DNA of 64,000 nt, from positions 20,033,357 to 20,097,356 of the forward strand of contig NC_065545.1 in NCBI RefSeq assembly GCF_932294415.1, in the 5' to 3' direction. Positions 46,853 through 58,779 of the stretch are shown piece by piece. The notes under the pieces are model-generated. The model had not been told where the DNA came from. It was given only the letters and a program-made list of their open reading frames with translations, and did no database searches. The DNA is from Quercus robur. Lineage: Eukaryota; Streptophyta; Magnoliopsida; Fagales; Fagaceae. The first letter of the stretch is position 1. Each line of letters starts with the position of its first letter. Both the position numbers and the translations under genes were made by a program.

Positions 46853-47583
46853 GAGTAATGCTATAGGCACAAACTATTCTATAAACATTTTACAAACTGC
46901 TGATGTGGCATACTCCACCTCAACTTTTTGAAAACTAAAATACCACATCAGATATTAACAAAGAAAATTAATAAGAGAAAAAAGAAACCCAGATTTGTTT
47001 TGCTTCTAAACCCTCTCTTTGTGCCTCCTTCTCTGCCTCAAACGTACGACGCCTCCCTCTCTTCTTAAACCCATTCGCAGTCAAACAGGCCAACATTCTG
47101 CTATTCAAAAAGTATTCATTCTATAGAAAAAAGGAAATTATATATATTATATGATTACAAATCAGTTTGGTAGGTAAGCATACAATTTCGTCATTCAAAG
47201 AGATTCAGTAGTGAAATTATTGCAAGTGGTATTAGTGATTATTCATTCATATCCAACGAATAAGTTTGTTGTTTTCCGTAATGTGACAAATTTATTTTTA
47301 AAGTGTTGCAATCCTATTTGACAGAATTTTATGGGACAATTTTATTTTTAAAATTTTGTGCTTCAGAGGCGTTAGTCGAAGTGTGAGGCCTGGGTTTAGG
47401 AAGAGAGGGAGGCACAAAGAAAGGGTTTAGAAGCAAAACAAATCTGGGTTTCTTTTTTCTTTTATTAATTTTCTTTTTTAATATCTGATGTGGTATTTTG
47501 GTTTTTAAAAAGCTGAGGTGGAGTATACCACATCAGTAGTTTGTAAAATGTTTGTAGAATAGTTTGTGCTTGTAGCATTACTC
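46853..47583. mobile_element. foldback MULE-type MITE with about 200-bp TIRs
   Basis: Begins GAGTAATGCTA and ends with its complement TAGCATTACTC. The arms match over roughly 180-230 bp with about 10% difference, including CTGATGTGG, CCACATCAGATATTAA and CAGATTTGTTTTGCTTCTAA. Flanks AAAAGGGAT and AAAAAAGAT are a decayed 9-bp duplication. No gene. Confidence 0.88.
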
Positions 47584-47630
47584 AAAAAAGATATGTGCAT
47601 TTACTTAAAAATGAGAAAATACAAGTTTAA

Positions 47631-48260
47631 GGGTGTGTTTGTTTGGAGGTGAAATAGGGTGGATGAAAAATTTTAAAGAGAAAATGGAAAGGAAAACTTT
47701 TTTGGTGTGTGTTTGGTTAGGTGGGAATGAAGGAAAATAAATGATGGGGCCCGGGTGTTTTCTCCTTTGGCCCACCAAAATGTTTTCTCCCAAAAATAGA
47801 GAAAACTAGGTAGAGATGCATTTTTTCTAAATTGACAAAAATGCCTATGTGCAAGTGAACATCATGGGCTTCGTCTAGTTGGCTTTTTTTTTTCTTTTGA
47901 TTTTTTAGGGCTGGACGTGATAGTTGTTGTTGTTTTTTAATTATTTTATTTTATTTTTTTTATAGCTAGACATGGTTTTTTTTTTTTTTTTTTGGGACAT
48001 GATTTCTTTTAAAATAAATTTGGGTGATTGCTCTTTTTTTGTGTGTGGTTATTTGTCACTTTTTTATTTTAATTAGACATCTTTCTTTAACAAGGGTATA
48101 TGGATAAATTTATTCAAATTCGTTTTTTTCTATCTCTTCAGTTTTCCACTCCCAACTAAATAAAAATGAGAGAAATTAAAATCTTTTCTATCCTTCCACT
48201 TTTCCATTCTCCCACCATTTTCTATCATTTTACTTTTCCACCCTTCCAACCAAACAGACC
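47631..48260. mobile_element. TIR element, same family as 32321-33081
   Basis: Left end GGGTGTGTTTGTTTGGAGG; right end, reverse-complemented, GGTCTGTTTGGTTGGAAGGG; flanked by TTAA on both sides. AT- and polyT-rich interior without coding capacity. Confidence 0.8.
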
Positions 48261-48546
48261 TTAAGTGAAGAGTGCCTATTTTAAATTTAAATTTATTAAA
48301 AAATATAGATCTTAGACATATATTTATATAATTGCATAAGCCATAAGGTATGCCTGGCCCACTTGTATACATTTTTTGGGGTTCAATGTGCTGCTTTGCA
48401 CCATGGGTTTGAAAATGAGTTCAACCGAAAGAAGAAGATCATACAAGATTGGGCTCAAACTCAAATGTTCTGTGCTTATCAACTACAAGGGTTTGGCCCA
48501 AGAAAACACTCACAAAAAGAAATAACATTTTTTTGCTAGGATTAGT

Positions 48547-48780
48547 TCTCTAAATTTCCTATGGTACTCTATCAATAGATTTTAAAAAAAATCCTAACCA
48601 CTCTTTCTTTATGATTTAAGCGTCTAGATTTTGTCATGTTATCATTCCACTAACAATACTCTTAAAATAATAAAAGAATATTATAAACAAAACAATTAAA
48701 ATTATTGTTAGTGGAATACTAACATAGCAAAATCTAAATCATTAAATCATAAAAAGAATGATTAAGATTTAGAGAAATTT
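48547..48780. mobile_element. hairpin MITE interrupted at its right end
   Basis: Arms at about 48584-48665 and 48700-48780 fold back on each other (CATTCCACTAACAATA against TATTGTTAGTGGAATA; TTTATGATTTAA against TTAAATCATAAA). The outer TTCTCTAAATTT of the left end is matched by AAATTTAGAGAA-type sequence on the right, where the next element is inserted. Confidence 0.75.
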
Positions 48781-49384
48781 AGGGGTGTGCGAAAAACTGA
48801 CCAATCGAAATTTTAGAATTTCGGGCAGTTTTTTGTTATTCCAGTTTAGTTTTAATGTTTAGAGTTATAAATTTTTCGGTTTTCAGTTCGGTGGCAGTGT
48901 TTGATTTTTTCACCCGAAACCAACCGAACCGAACTAATATATATATATATATATATATTTATGTAACACTAAGTTGTCGGTGTTTGTAGCTTAGTGGTAT
49001 GATGTGGTTTTAATGACTAAGTGTTCTCTTGTTCGAATCGCCCCTCCACCATTTTGTCTCTCTCTCACCCTAGCATTTTATTCCTTTCTCTTCTTCTCAA
49101 CGCCAACCCCTCCCGAATGCTGCAATTATGATTTGATTTTGCTATTGGTATGTTTTCTTCTTTGTTTCTTCTTGATTTTGTTTCTCTCATTCCAAAACCA
49201 CTCAACTTCTTCTCTTTTTCTTGTTGCTTTTTTTTCTCCCCTTCCAAACACCGAAATCCGACCGAATGTAATCGGTCAGTTTAGCATTCGTTCCTTAGAT
49301 GTCGGTTTCGGTGCCAAATATGTTGAAACCAATATTATCGGTTCGGTGCAAAAACTGACTTCAACACCGACCTATTACACCCCT
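48781..49384. mobile_element. MULE-type MITE with 10-bp target duplication, nested in a MITE
   Basis: Ends AGGGGTGT and ACACCCCT; flanked by a perfect 10-bp duplication AGAGAAATTT at 48771-48780 and 49385-49394. The interior is foldback in style (CCGAACCGAACTA on the left, CGGTTCGGTGCAAAAACTGA on the right) with an (AT)n tract. A tRNA-like segment lies inside at about 48975-49055. Confidence 0.85.
48974..49060 (+). mobile_element. tRNA-like head of a probable SINE
   Basis: A box TAGCTTAGTGGT and B box TGTTCGAATCGCCCC, spaced as in a Pol III promoter. The sequence seems inserted within the surrounding MITE. The 3' end and a target duplication were not found, so the extent is uncertain. Confidence 0.55.
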
Positions 49385-49394
49385 AGAGAAATTT

Positions 49395-49727
49395 ATTTGG
49401 TAGAGGGTAGAAGATCTGAATATTTATTTTTTCTTGACACACACAAAAGGAAAGAACATAGATAAACCAACCCAAAAAGGACACGTGTCAATCAACCGGG
49501 TTGCGTGGACGTATAGCATTTACCAACCTAAAGACAAGTTGTACAAGTAAAACATTTAACCTTAAATTGGCATCAGAGAAAAGCATATTATATATCTAAA
49601 TAACCTTGGTACTCTTGACCTTTTATTGTTGTTTCATTTCAAGTTTCAACCTTGTTCAAATATTCCTTATCCCTCAAATACCCAGAAAACACACAGCTCC
49701 AAGATCTGCTTCAAAACCAATCAAACC
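49395..49727. promoter_or_regulatory. upstream region of the R3H gene
   Basis: Spans the promoter and 5' leader of the gene that starts at 49728. It contains an AT-rich TATATATC stretch near 49590. No firm elements can be named. Confidence 0.4.
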
Positions 49728-51938
49728 ATGGCGACCCCACAAGTTCTTCAGCAACAAGATGACCTTTTGCACTTTGATCCTCGTAAAGGTACTTTTTTTT
49801 TTTCCTCTCTCTCTTGGTTTTCGTAAATGCAATTGAAATGTAGCTGACTGTACAAAAAATTATGTTTATAAAGTTGTGGAATTTGGCCTTTACTTGTGCT
49901 GTGAATGATGAAACACTATGTGAAGAGTATTGGGTTTTGTTGTATTTGTTCGATATGCTTAGTTTTGGTATAAAAAAAAAAAAAAAAAAAATTTGAGTAC
50001 CCAGATAAATTTTTTTTTTTTAATAATTAATTTGATCCCCCTTTAATAATTAATTTGATCCCCCTTTAGGAAAAAAGTTTAGTAATTGATTGGTTTTTGT
50101 ACCAGCAGAGAGTGCTGCCAAGTCTCAAGGGATGTCACTTGAGAAGAAGATCGAGTTTCTTGAGAGCTTGACTGGACCGGTAATTTTCTATAATGGATCT
50201 TTTTTTCTTTTTCAGATTTTAATTGGAAATGAATTGGATCGTGCTAGAACTTGTTCTAGTCCATTTTCTGTAATTATTGCCTGATACCATTGTGATTTGT
50301 GATCTGTAGACTCTTTTTCATCTTGGAATCTCAAATTTGGATGAAATTAGTATAGCTCTCTGGTTTATTAATTTGTTATTTGTGGGTGGAACAATTGTTC
50401 ATTTTCATTAATATATGCACATCCCAATGGAGGCATTTGGTGTATTCCACAAGACTATGTCACAGTTATCTTATGTTACAGATTGACTCATATATTTTTA
50501 CTTTTCATGGAATTCTAACTTAAACCAAGTGATCAAAATGGCAACTTGAGTAATTTTGGAGGTCAAGAAGTTCCAATAATCCTTTACATGGAAACTTTTC
50601 TTGTTAGGATTTGTGCTGCTCATCATAGCTTCTCCAAATGTCCCACCTGCCTTTTTCTTTAAATCCTCATCATGATTGTATTTATTCTTCTAGAGTATCA
50701 TGCTGTTGACCATTATTGGAAAGTCATACTTTGATCCCATTAAAAGTTTGCATGTCATGTTAATGCTAATTCTTTTTACTTTGCAGGTTAGCAACCGACG
50801 GTCTCGCAGATGGTTAAATGATCGTCTTCTTATGGAACTTGTTCCTCGCTTAAATGCAGAAGAAATTAGAGGCTTGTTTGCACCACCACCTTTTGGTAAT
50901 TATATATATGAATAAAATCAACCATATTATTTTCCTTTATTATTATGGGCAATAACTACTATTCTGTGCATTCATGAAAGATATATGATTAAGCCTCAAC
51001 ATGTTCTGAACTTGATGCTGTTACTCGTTTATATGTAACGTGTTCTGAAAAATGTGAGAAGCGAGCTACAGATAAGGGAAGTAATATCTGGAAACTACTT
51101 TATCGCTACATAGTAATTGAAATATTGAATCTTGTACCCTTATTACTAAACCCCTTGGGCTTTGGTACTTTTAAGCGGGTTTGAACTCACAAACTCCCAC
51201 TTTACAGATGTGTCTTTATGGCCATTACTGTTTTATCATGTTTCATATTAATATTGATATGAAATTCATTTTACAGGTGATGACGTACCGCTGTCACCAT
51301 TTTGCATGACTAATGTTGGAGAGTGGGACAAATTTAGGAATATAGACATGGATAAAGAGGTCTTTTTGCTTCTCTAAAGCACATTTCAATGTTATTGAAT
51401 TTGATGTTGAGAAAGATGTTTGTTCTTGAGTGTATAAAATGCTTTTAATATACTTCATATGGTATGTAATTTGATGTTGAGAAAGACATTTGTTCTTGAG
51501 TGTATAAAATGCTTTTAATATACTTCATATGGTATGTAACTTGTGTTATCGGTTGTGCAATTCTTACATGCAATGTAGCAACATGCTCCAACTCTAGCTT
51601 CCATTTCTTTTTGGTAGGCGAATATTATTGATGCCTCAGAAAGATTGTCCACAAAAAGGAAAGGTCGTGTTGATGCTGATAAGACGGCTGTATTAAACGC
51701 ATGGCATAGAGTTAATTGTAAAACAAGAGAGGCTCTTCGGCGTAGCTTTCTTTCAGAACTTGTTCAGGGATACGAGGTATATCTGATTAATAAGACGCAA
51801 ATTTCCTTTTTATAAAGGTATGATGACTTATGAGTATTTTTGCCTCTTGTACTTATAAAAAAAAAGAGTATTTTTGCCTCTTGTGTTTTTAAAGAAAAGA
51901 TTAATGTAATTGGTGTCTACTCTTGACAATAATCTGCA

Positions 51939-51971
<33 letters not shown>

Positions 51972-52958
51972 CTATCAAATTATTAAAGATTATTTTGCTT
52001 GGTTATTTTGGAAAAAAGTATTCAGCGCAGCCTGCCCCAATCTTGCTGGTCTCTTTATAAAGTTTCTGCTACAGTTCAGTTTTCTGTCCATAATTCCCCA
52101 CAAATTGCATCTTTTTTCTATTAATGGCCCACTTTCTTGTTTTCCTTCTTTGTCAGAGCTATTTTATTCTTAGCATACTTTCATCTCAATTAATTGTGGA
52201 TTGGACTTTTGGTACCTACATCGTTTGCAATTTAACTAATGTTGTTTGTTGTCAATAACTAATTTATTTTCTTTTCCTTTTTTAGGAATGCATTCGAGCA
52301 TTCATCATGGACAGTGGAGATAGGGATGCTCTAGAGCTACGAGTTCAAGATCCTTTTCATAGATTATTGTTACATGGTGTCTGTGAGGTATGTTCTCCAA
52401 ATATTACTATATCATTCTGGATTTGGAAGGATTTAATTCATGTTGAGGTTTGGAGCTATACTAGCTTCTGACCAAGTATGGCAACCATATCCTAAATGGG
52501 TATTTATGGGGTGCTGCTGAGCTCCTTATCTAGACATTGAGGAATAATTTGTTTTGGAAGACAACTATTAGCTGCCACTATATTTAAAACTTGGAAAAAG
52601 AAAGAAAATCATCCATCAATTTAAGGTTCACCATGACCAAGAAGTTGCTTGGTTCAGTTAATGCATTGTTAAAAGATTTGTTGAAAGTATGACATCAAAG
52701 TGTTCTTGTTAGTATCTGTCTTTCTTTTTTTTCGTTTTTTTTTTTTTTTTTTTTTTTTTGAGGTTGTTCTTGGTATAATATACATGAATGCTGTCCTTGA
52801 AACAGTTCTACAACTTAGTCTCAGTGACGGTGACTGAGCCCAAGGATGCGGAATCACCAAAGATGACGAGGATAACGAAGAAGAAAAAGGGTGTTGCTGA
52901 GCTCCCAAACATCACTCTGATACATTTTCTGAGGATGTCCAAGGAAGGAATTTGGTGA
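49728..52958 (+). CDS. R3H-domain protein with R3H-associated N-terminal domain
   Basis: Seven coding exons: 49728-49788, 50106-50179, 50787-50895, 51277-51359, 51618-51776, 52286-52387, 52806-52958; all GT-AG and in phase, total 741 bp, 246 aa. It starts MATPQVLQQQDDLLHFDPRK. Residues about 30-110 match the R3H-associated domain (FLESLTGPVSNRRSRRWLND; LFAPPPFGDDVPLSPFCMTN; VGEWDKFRNIDMDKE). The R3H domain follows at about 162-205, split by the last intron: DPFHRLLLHGVCE, then FYNLVSVTVTEP. The C-terminus is basic (KKKKG). R3H domains bind single-stranded nucleic acid; human R3HDM4 has a comparable architecture. The specific plant role is unknown to me. Exon 2 has a CAGCAG acceptor (50103-50108) at which either AG keeps the frame. 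Intron 4 contains a 70-bp tandem duplication. Confidence 0.88.
51400..51539 (+). repeat. 70-bp tandem duplication in an R3H-gene intron
   Basis: Two copies starting TTTGATGTTGAGAAAGA at 51400 and 51470, differing at about two bases. Local recent duplication. Confidence 0.9.
51938..51970 (+). repeat. (TAA)n microsatellite
   Basis: About ten ATA/TAA units within the intron before exon 6 of the R3H gene. Confidence 0.9.
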
Positions 52959-53303
52959 TTCCATCCGGTGGGGGCACAGATTCATGTCAATATAATAAGA
53001 GCATACTTTATTATAAAAGTATGCATATGTATCATATTCATCCCCAATTATCTGTAAAAGTAGTTGAATGACATGTAGCTTTGGAACAGCTGGCTTGTGA
53101 ATGCTTCATTCCCATTAATCAGCAAAAGAAGTTGATTGTGGCTAGGGCCTAGGCTCAATAAAGGAAATTGTAAAATTTTTTTTTAACGTAATTTGTTTTT
53201 AGAAGATATTGTTTATGATGGGTAGTGTAGTTTGAACTTTCAATTTATTGGTTACTTGTAATTATTTTCTGTACAATGACCAATATGTCAAATGTTGGTT
53301 GCT
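52959..53303. other. R3H-gene 3' region
   Basis: Likely the 3'UTR and terminator of the R3H gene; no other feature is visible. Confidence 0.5.
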
Positions 53304-53903
53304 TCATAAAATAACATGGTCAACAAGTGCTGTATTAATTTTATTTGGGTTGTTGGGTTGTTGACCGCAGAAAATGGAAGGGAGAGGCAACACAACTTGT
53401 AATAAATGTTGTTCTTTGCCCCCAATTTCTGACCAATATGCAGTTGAATATGGTTGTGCATTTTCCATAGAGAGAGAGAGAGGAATGGATCCCTCAATAT
53501 TATAACAGAACCATTTGTACACCATATCCTCTGCAGTGACTCTCCCATGCACAACATTTATACACCAATAGCATTCTCCAATTTCGTCTTCAATCAGCAC
53601 AAGAAGTTGCCAAGGAACCTTCCTTCCCAAAAAGAGGTCCTCAACTCCTGTAGAACTTATTGAAACAAGTCTGCAAAAACCAAGCTCTATAGCCTTGATT
53701 AATGTTTTTCGAACAGCCAGGCATCTGTCTGCCATTCGGTTGCAAATGGCATAACTGCAACCTGCAGAAACTTTTCCTGCCAAAACATGATTTTGCTGCA
53801 TGGGAAAAAGCCAACCCATTTGCACCATCTCTGCCGGCGTCCCTCCACAACTAGACACTTGCACTGGTACTCTCCAGCAGTTACTTTGATCCACCACTTG
53901 CAC
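53304..53903 (-). pseudogene. RNase H-like reading frame, status uncertain
   Basis: An uninterrupted frame of about 199 codons without a convincing ATG at its left end. A possible splice acceptor (TTTTGTAG|GT) lies just upstream at 53923-53926. The middle part (MADRCLAVRKTLIKAIELGF, then CRLVSISSTGVEDLF, and VPWQLLVLIEDEI) resembles the C-terminal RNase H-like domain of plant LINEs and related host proteins. The expected acidic VESDS is VSISSTG here, and the first NVDGA-type Asp motif is not visible, so no nuclease activity is expected. It stands alone, tail-to-tail with the R3H gene, without an endonuclease or reverse transcriptase nearby. Either a decayed LINE 3' fragment or an exon of a gene derived from one. 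Confidence 0.45.
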
Positions 53904-53983
53904 ATCATAGGCATCTGCATACCTACAAAACTAAAGCTTTACTGAGCACTAGCGCTAGCGCTTCATAAATGCAGACTGTTTTA

Positions 53984-54242
53984 CACTTCCATTTGGATGT
54001 AACTTATTTCGTGGAAAACTGAAAATTGAAAACATTGTAACAAAATAATTTTTAAATATGTGAATAGTATTGTGGAACCTATTTTTAATATTTTTTTTTG
54101 AATAAAGTGGCTGTAGATCCTGTGAACAGTGCATGAATAGTGAAATTTGTCTCCTAAAAGCTGAAACGCGTGGAAAAAAGAAAAAGAAAGAAGAGGAAAA
54201 CACAAAACGCCAGACGCAGATAATTCCTATCCAAACGCTCAC
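53984..54242. mobile_element. Tourist-like MITE, copy 3
   Basis: Same family as 14189-14486 and 14490-14814: CATTTGGATG at the left, CTATCCAAACGCTCAC at the right, shared interior AAAATAATTTTTAAATATGT. Flanked by TTA at 53981-53983 and 54243-54245. More diverged and slightly shorter than the other two. Confidence 0.8.
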
Positions 54243-54245
54243 TTA

Positions 54246-54834
54246 AATATAGCTTCATTGCGGTGATACTCTAGTGACTGGTCACAATGTAGCTCATTTG
54301 AAGAATAGTGTTAACATATGATATGACACCAGAGAGAGATGTGTTGAATTTGCCAAAACACCCAGGTGCTAGCATTAGACATTTATGAAATAGAAATCCA
54401 TGATCACGTGTCCGTTTGACATGATTAATTTTATCAATTTATTTCACCATTCAGTTTATTTTTGTTACTATATATGGGTCTCATTGCACTTTTTGGTACT
54501 ATTCATAGGTTTCATTATACTATTTCAGCTAACTTTTACCTTTATTTATAGTACTTTTAACAAAAAATTTTCAATTTCAACAAAATAAGTAGAACCCGAA
54601 TCCCAAATAGACCTGCATATGCATTATTTTTTAAGGAGCAAATCATTCACTATAACAACGGTGTAGAATCATTTGACAGCACCCCTTTAACTAAAAGCAC
54701 TAGATCTAGATAAGGCCGAAAGGAGTCTCCTTGGTACATAACCAGATCCACCCAAGCCCATGTTGTCTTGTGACCCAATAACACATAAAAGGGGTGAGAA
54801 TGTGAGATCCACCAAGGCCATGTGAACCCTATAG
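54246..54834. other. spacer
   Basis: AT-rich DNA without gene or defined repeat. Confidence 0.4.
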
Positions 54835-55850
54835 AGCAACCGTATCAGCGTGTCTAAAAGATTTCGTCTATCTTATACAAAATACTTACTTTTTCTATTT
54901 TACACCATCATTTTTATAAAACATCCATATCAGTTTATCTATTATACACACAATTTTATTAAAATAATATTTTCCTTACTTTTTTTTTTTTTATTATTTC
55001 CCACCTAACCCAACCAACCTTTCTTTTATATCTGAATACACCCCCTGTCCCTTTTTCTTCTTCTTATTCTTATCTCTATCTCCGCCACTCTTTCTTCTCT
55101 TCTTTTTTTTTTTTTTTTTTTGAGAATCTTTTTCTTTCCTCTTCTTCTTTTACAATTTGGGTTTTATACTTTTATTATAAATGATGATTTTGGGTTGGGT
55201 TTGATTAAGGCAGGGATTTTGGGCGGAGAAAGCAAAAATTTTGGGCGGAGAAAATGGTGATTTTGGCATCTTCTTCAGCATCTTCTTCTTTCTTTCTTCT
55301 TCTTCTCCTTCTTCTTTTTTCAATTTTGGTTTGATTATTTATATGAATTTGTATATGGGTTTGATGAATTTGGATCTAGATTTGGTGTGTCCATGTTGTT
55401 GTGGTGGTGGTTGCCGGTATTGTGTTGCAGTGGTGGTGGTTGGCGGTACTGTGTTGCAGTGGTGGTGCTTAGCGGTTAGCGGTGCTGGGTTGTTGTGATG
55501 GTCGGCTGCTTCTTCTTCTTCTTGGCATTGATCAGTGGGTGAGAGAGGGTCTGATAAGGCAAGAGAGAGGAGAGAGAAAAAAATCTATAGAAGAGCTACA
55601 GTAACCGTGTAAATTTACACGGTTACTGTAGTTCAGGAAAATTTTTAGAAGACTTTTCACAATTTTACATGAGCTGATGAGGGAGGTTTTTTGATCAAAA
55701 TGTGTAAAATGGAGGAGTTTTTATATTATAGAATACTATCCACCAACTGATGAGGGAGATTTTTTGATCAAAATGTGTAAAATGAAGGAGTTTTTATATT
55801 ATAAAATACTATCCACCAACTGATGTGGATGCATACCTGATATCATAAAA
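54835..55850. mobile_element. probable MULE-derived TIR element of about 1 kb
   Basis: Loosely matching ends: GCAACCGTATCAGCGTGTCT on the left and, reverse-complemented, GCATCCACATCAGTTGG on the right. ATTTTACAC motifs lie in both arms. A 77-bp block in the right arm is duplicated in tandem (about 55674-55830). The interior carries CT-rich and TGGTGG-rich DNA and a perfect palindrome. No target duplication was fixed, so the borders are estimates. Confidence 0.55.
55596..55631. repeat. 36-bp perfect palindrome
   Basis: CTACAGTAACCGTGTAAA is followed immediately by its exact reverse complement, with no spacer. It could extrude as a cruciform or form a perfect RNA hairpin. Confidence 0.97.
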
Positions 55851-56031
55851 TACATTATATATCCTACTAACTCTCTCATGTGGACCCACACGTGTGGGGT
55901 ACGAGGGAGGAGTGGAGGACGCCTCTTCACCAACCAGCTGATGTGCGTTGACCAATGCTACGTATAAATCTACGAAAATGTTTTGACAACAAACTCCAAT
56001 TTCGCTGCTTCTAAAACTCTCTCACAGCAAC

Positions 56032-58779
56032 ATGACAAAGCTACCTGTGAAGTACTATGTGGTACCTCTCTCTATCTCTCTCTGTTATGTATGTGATATT
56101 TATGAATGGGATTCTGAGTTGGGTGTATTGGGTACAGGTGGACGCGTTCACTGACTCAGCTTTCAAGGGAAACCCAGCAGCGGTGTGTTTGTTAGAGGAA
56201 GAGAGAGATGAGAAATGGTTGCAAGCTGTGGCAGCTGAGTTCAACATCGCCGAGACTTGCTACTTGACTCGGCTATCTGGGTCCGACTCTCTTGACTCGT
56301 CCAATCCTAGGTTCCATCTCAGATGGTTCACTCCTGTTGCTGAGGTCTCACTTCTTAATTTCACTTCCACTTAATTTTTTATTATTATTTAAATTAGAAA
56401 AGGTTTCAAAGTGCTACCTTTTGAATTTTAATAATTTGCCTTTGTGGGTGTTATTAGCTCATCTTATTATATTTTAATTTTAGATCATTAGAATAATAGT
56501 TAAAATTTTTAAATTGGGTGCTTCCTGTTAGCTTTTAGATCATGTAGTAGTTGATCATGTTTTACAATTGGAAAATGGTAATGCTATTGACGTGGGGATG
56601 AATGAGATTGTTGCCACTTCAAAGATATGATAAATAAATATATCCATTACTTTTTTGTGATTACTAACACATCGGTCTGTAAGATTTATGCAGGAAAAAA
56701 AAAATTGTGTAGTTATCATTATTCTTTGGTCTTTAGAATTTCAAGTGGTGGGCCCTACATATTAAGGTGGAGTATGAGCCACATATGAGAGAAAGTGTTA
56801 GAAGAATATTTTGTATTGGACAATTCTAAGTGTTTGGCCTCACTTCTTAGAGGGTGTCTAGATCACACAAGTGATGTAGAATGCTAGAATAAAGGTTAAA
56901 TGATGATAAATGGTTTATTATACTTTTTTTTCGCCTTTAAATTTTGTGACAAGGAGTATGATTTTACTAGAATGTGATTTAACTTTTAAGTGCATTATCA
57001 AAGTTAGATTCAATTCCCATAAAAAAAAAAATAAATAAAAAAAGAAAAAAAAAGAAAAAAAAAGATTCAATTATAGGATTAGATAGACCTTGTTGTGTTT
57101 ATGATTGTTTGCTTACTTATAAAAATGAACATCATTGATCATACCATAATCTAATTGCATGCAAGTGTTTTGCTTCAGTTTATAGTGATATGATATGATT
57201 AGTGCTGTACTTTGGGTTCTAATTTGTGTGTGTCTTAATCTTTTAGCTAATTGAGATGTTTATGATAAGTGGTAGTGAATTCTTGATCAGAAGTAGTTAA
57301 TAATAAATACATTGAATTTCCTTTTTGGCAGGTTGAGCTTTGTGGCCATGCTACATTGGCAGCTGCACATGCATTGTTTTCATCTGGTTCAGTGAATTCC
57401 AACATTATTGAGTTTGTCACACTGTCCGGAATTTTAACTGCTAAAAAGTTCCAGGAAACCACGGCCTCTAATAGTTCAGATATTCAGAATGGTGAATCAC
57501 AAGAGTGCTTTCTGATTGAATTGGATTTTCCAACTATTCCAACAATTGATTTCAATTCTGAAGAAGTTTCTTCAATTTCCAATGCCTTGAATGGTGCTTC
57601 TGTGATTGATATAAAGAAAACTACTACAGATGCCCTCTTTGTAATGTTCTAATCCAGTTTATATTTATTTTCTTTTTCTTCAATACCTTAGTTAGTATCT
57701 TAATTATCTTTAGTGAAATATTCATTGTGAAAATTTCCAAAGCTTAATGTTTGCTTAAAATGAATGACATGAACAATATAGTGTCTCATTCATGACTTTC
57801 CTTCTCAGATCTTTGGACACAGATGTGTGGTTGGTTAGAATATTTGTACCATTCCTTGTGTTTTTAGATGATTCCTTATGAAGCAATGCCATATTTTCTA
57901 CTGATTTATGATTACTTAATTAAGTACTCAGGAGTCAAGCTTATCAATTTTGCAGGTTGTACTCCCATCAGGAGAAAGTGTGGTTGAAATACAGCCAGAG
58001 TTTGATGCTATACGTAAATTTCCTGGAATGGGGATAATTGCAACAGGGGCTGCTCCCTCAGGGTCTGGGTTTGATTTTTACAGTCGGGCCTTTTGGCCAA
58101 AATTTGGGATCAATGAGGTAAAATTTGTCAGTCTTTGGTCTCAATCAATTGCAATGTTTGTGAAGTGCATGATGCTATAGCTAAATATCTATTGCTAGAT
58201 CTTTACTGTTTTAATAATATTTTATAACTTTGTTAGCATGATCTCTTGAGATAATTCAAAAAGTTCAATAATGTTTAATGTAATAATCATTGCCTGCAGA
58301 ATGGAATTATGATGCTAATGCTATTGCCATAAACAAGCAAGAGATATTACATAACCTCATTCTCTTTACTAACAGCATTTAAAGAATAAATGCCTCGTAC
58401 ATTGGATAGCTTACTAGTTCTTATATTTATTGTTTGATAATTTAATGACAGTTCCCTTAGTTGGAATTCAAAACATCTGCATAATAAAGTTATATAACTT
58501 GCCTTTCAGGATCCTGTTTGTGGGAGTGCACATTGTGCACTAGCACCATACTGGAGCAAAAAACTGGGGAAGTGTGATCTTCTTGCGTATCAGGTATTTT
58601 CACCATGTGTATCGCAAACTCATGTATTTTTTGTCTTTGTCATATTAATTGACAATGTTTACTCTGTTCAGGCATCACCTAGAAGTGGAGTACTATACAT
58701 TCATCTAGACGAACAAAACCAGAGGGTGCTAATGCGAGGAAAAGCTGTTACTATCATGGAAGGGTCACTTTTAGTTTAG
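56032..58779 (+). CDS. PhzF-family protein (copy 1)
   Basis: Six exons: 56032-56061, 56138-56344, 57332-57640, 57956-58117, 58510-58593, 58672-58779; all GT-AG and in phase, 900 bp, 299 aa, the usual length of the family. Motifs: VDAFTDSAFKGNPAAVCLLE near the start, EFNIAETCYLTR with the conserved catalytic-type Glu at residue 49, RWFTPVAEVELCGHATLAAA, and DPVCGSAHCALAPYW in the second lobe. PhzF proteins have the two-lobed diaminopimelate-epimerase fold; bacterial PhzF is an isomerase in phenazine synthesis. The plant substrate is unknown to me, and phenazine production should not be inferred. The first exon codes only ten residues, an arrangement shared exactly with copy 2 downstream. Confidence 0.94.

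Noticed and set aside
52669-52908. Reverse-strand frame with a Lys-rich end
   Set aside because: Antisense of the last exon of the R3H gene and an adjacent polyT tract.
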